Below are positions 21,829 through 22,570 of a stretch of 22,570 nt of DNA, piece by piece; position 1 is the stretch's first letter, and each line of letters opens with the position of its first letter. Below the pieces are notes generated by a model that was given only the letters and a program-made list of their open reading frames with translations, ran no database searches and had not been told where the DNA came from. The DNA is from Candidatus Gottesmanbacteria bacterium RIFCSPHIGHO2_01_FULL_46_14 (GTDB lineage Bacteria; Patescibacteriota; Microgenomatia; UBA10105; UBA927). The position numbers and the translations under genes were made by a program. The stretch spans positions 1-22,570 of the forward strand of contig MFJJ01000005.1 in the NCBI GenBank assembly GCA_001780895.1, given 5' to 3'.

Positions 21829-22228
21829 ACATGTTGAAGTTCTAGCCCACATCTTTCGTCATTCACTTAAGGCCGATGGCGTCAAATTTCTCACCCCACC
21901 GGATTACTCCCTACAGCTCGGTCTCATTGAACACCCCACCGGCAAAGAGATAAAAGATCATATTCACCGACAAGATATAAAGTATAAAGTCGATACCACC
22001 CAGGAGTTTCTTTACATCGAAAAAGGGAGCATCGAAGTTACCCTTTACACCACCGGCTGGAAAGTGGTTAAACAGACCATCCTCAATGAAGGCGACTTCA
22101 TTCTTTTCGTCGGTGGCGGACATGGGCTAAAAGTTTTAAAGAAATGCCGCATCATTGAAATTAAACAGGGCCCGTATCCGGGCGACAAAAATGCCAAAAT
22201 TTATCGTGACGAACCAGACAGCCACTAA
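21809..22228 (+). CDS. Cupin-fold protein, probable sugar-cluster accessory
   Basis: A 139-residue single-domain protein with cupin-like features. HIHRQDIKYKV carries His residues like the metal-binding cupin motif 1, QEFLYIEKGSIEVTLY follows, and NEGDFILFVGGGHGLKVL forms the second motif. Small cupins in glycan loci often act on or beside nucleotide sugars, but no substrate is visible here. The start is a GTG 20 bp inside the GT4 gene; the next candidate ATG would lose part of the domain. It precedes a DegT-type aminotransferase gene, with which it overlaps, so a shared sugar substrate is possible. Confidence 0.65.
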   Translation: MTIETVEHVEVLAHIFRHSLKADGVKFLTPPDYSLQLGLIEHPTGKEIKDHIHRQDIKYKVDTTQEFLYIEKGSIEVTLYTTGWKVVKQTILNEGDFILFVGGGHGLKVLKKCRIIEIKQGPYPGDKNAKIYRDEPDSH

Positions 22229-22570
22229 GCCCATTCCTGTCAATGAGCCCGTTCTTTCCGAGGAGTCCAAAAGAAACGTTATCGATGCCCTGGAAACCGG
22301 CTGGATCTCTTCCGCCGGAAAGTATGTTTCTGAGTTTGAAGCAGGTTTTGCCGAATTCCTGGGAGTTAAGTATGCCGTCACTGTTAGTAACGGCACCACC
22401 GCTCTTCATCTCGCCATTTTATCCCTGGGTATCGGTAAGGGCGATGAGGTGATTGTTCCCGCCTTTACCATGGCCGCTACCTGGTTAGCCGTGATCCACG
22501 CCAGCGCCAAGCCGGTTTTTGTTGACTGCGAACCAGATACCTACAACATTGACCCTTCCCTGATTGAGTC
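22191..22570 (+). CDS. DegT/DnrJ/EryC1/StrS sugar aminotransferase, N-terminal part
   Basis: The reading frame runs off the window end after about 126 residues, so it is partial. IPVNEPVLSEESKRNVIDAL, TGWISSAGKYVSEFE, AVTVSNGTTALHLAILSLG (phosphate-binding region of the PLP site), DEVIVPAFTMAATWLAVI and KPVFVDCEPDTYNIDP are clear marks of the family. The GWISSAGKYV pattern resembles perosamine synthase-type members, which aminate GDP-4-keto-6-deoxymannose, the product of the GMD-like enzyme in this window. The PLP lysine lies beyond the visible part. ATG 22191 overlaps the cupin gene by 38 bp; GTG 22206 (23-bp overlap) is an alternative closer to the usual N-terminus. Confidence 0.85.
   Translation, partial: MPKFIVTNQTATKPIPVNEPVLSEESKRNVIDALETGWISSAGKYVSEFEAGFAEFLGVKYAVTVSNGTTALHLAILSLGIGKGDEVIVPAFTMAATWLAVIHASAKPVFVDCEPDTYNIDPSLIE

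Noticed and set aside
1..22570. CRISPR arrays, tRNA or rRNA genes, transposases and attachment sites.
   Set aside because: No regularly spaced repeats, cloverleaf-like sequences, transposase-like reading frames or flanking repeats were seen; almost all bases are accounted for by the genes listed.

Overview
The window is about 98% coding and holds 21 complete or nearly complete genes, almost all for making and assembling a cell-surface glycan. I recognise five GT2-type glycosyltransferases, five multi-membrane-span GT-C-type glycosyltransferases, two GT-B glycosyltransferases, two intact class I SAM methyltransferases, and one FkbM methyltransferase. There are also two nucleotide-sugar SDR enzymes (GDP-mannose 4,6-dehydratase-like and GDP-L-fucose synthase-like), the start of a DegT-type sugar aminotransferase, a cupin, DUF2304-like and DUF5667-like proteins, and a B12-type radical SAM enzyme paired with a small ferredoxin. 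Several features suggest a Patescibacteria/CPR bacterium, perhaps of the Microgenomates group: the gene families, extreme compaction, 1-38 bp gene overlaps and near absence of Shine-Dalgarno motifs. TGA is used as a stop, so the code is standard. The lineage assignment is an inference from content; no marker gene is present.

Layout. (1) 9-5432, plus strand: a tightly overlapping operon of GT2, DUF2304, GMD-like, GT2, Fcl-like, GT-C and DUF5667-like genes. (2) 5456-10432: a strand-switching segment with two paralogous minus-strand GT-C genes (5456-6949 and 8203-9729, the latter downstream of a methyltransferase at 9716-10432). Between them, on the plus strand, lies a GT2 gene whose N-terminal methyltransferase domain has lost its SAM-binding core (6998-8155). 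(3) 10542-11378: a single plus-strand GT2 gene, ending back-to-back with a minus-strand radical SAM plus ferredoxin pair (13048 to 11379). (4) 13110 to the window end: a second long plus-strand operon of GT2 with membrane anchor, FkbM methyltransferase, two tandem GT-C paralogs, CgeB-like GT, methyltransferase, GT4, cupin and DegT aminotransferase (cut by the window end).

How the genes probably work together. The SDR enzymes would make GDP-4-keto-6-deoxymannose and GDP-fucose (perhaps GDP-perosamine through the DegT enzyme). Cytoplasmic GT-B and GT2 enzymes would build lipid-linked sugars or oligosaccharides. DPM1-like GT2 enzymes would load single sugars on polyprenyl phosphate, which the GT-C enzymes use on the outer membrane face. 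Methyltransferases would decorate the product.

The observations most worth checking are: the MT-GT2 fusion with its catalytic methyltransferase core deleted; putative promoters at five separate gene starts whose -10 boxes lie only 7-10 bases before the start codon (suggesting leaderless mRNAs); palindromes in two divergent promoter regions; a hairpin spanning two abutting stop codons; and two GT-C paralog pairs with conserved, cysteine-bearing C-terminal domains. No RNA genes, CRISPR arrays, insertion sequences or non-coding stretches longer than about 110 bases were seen.
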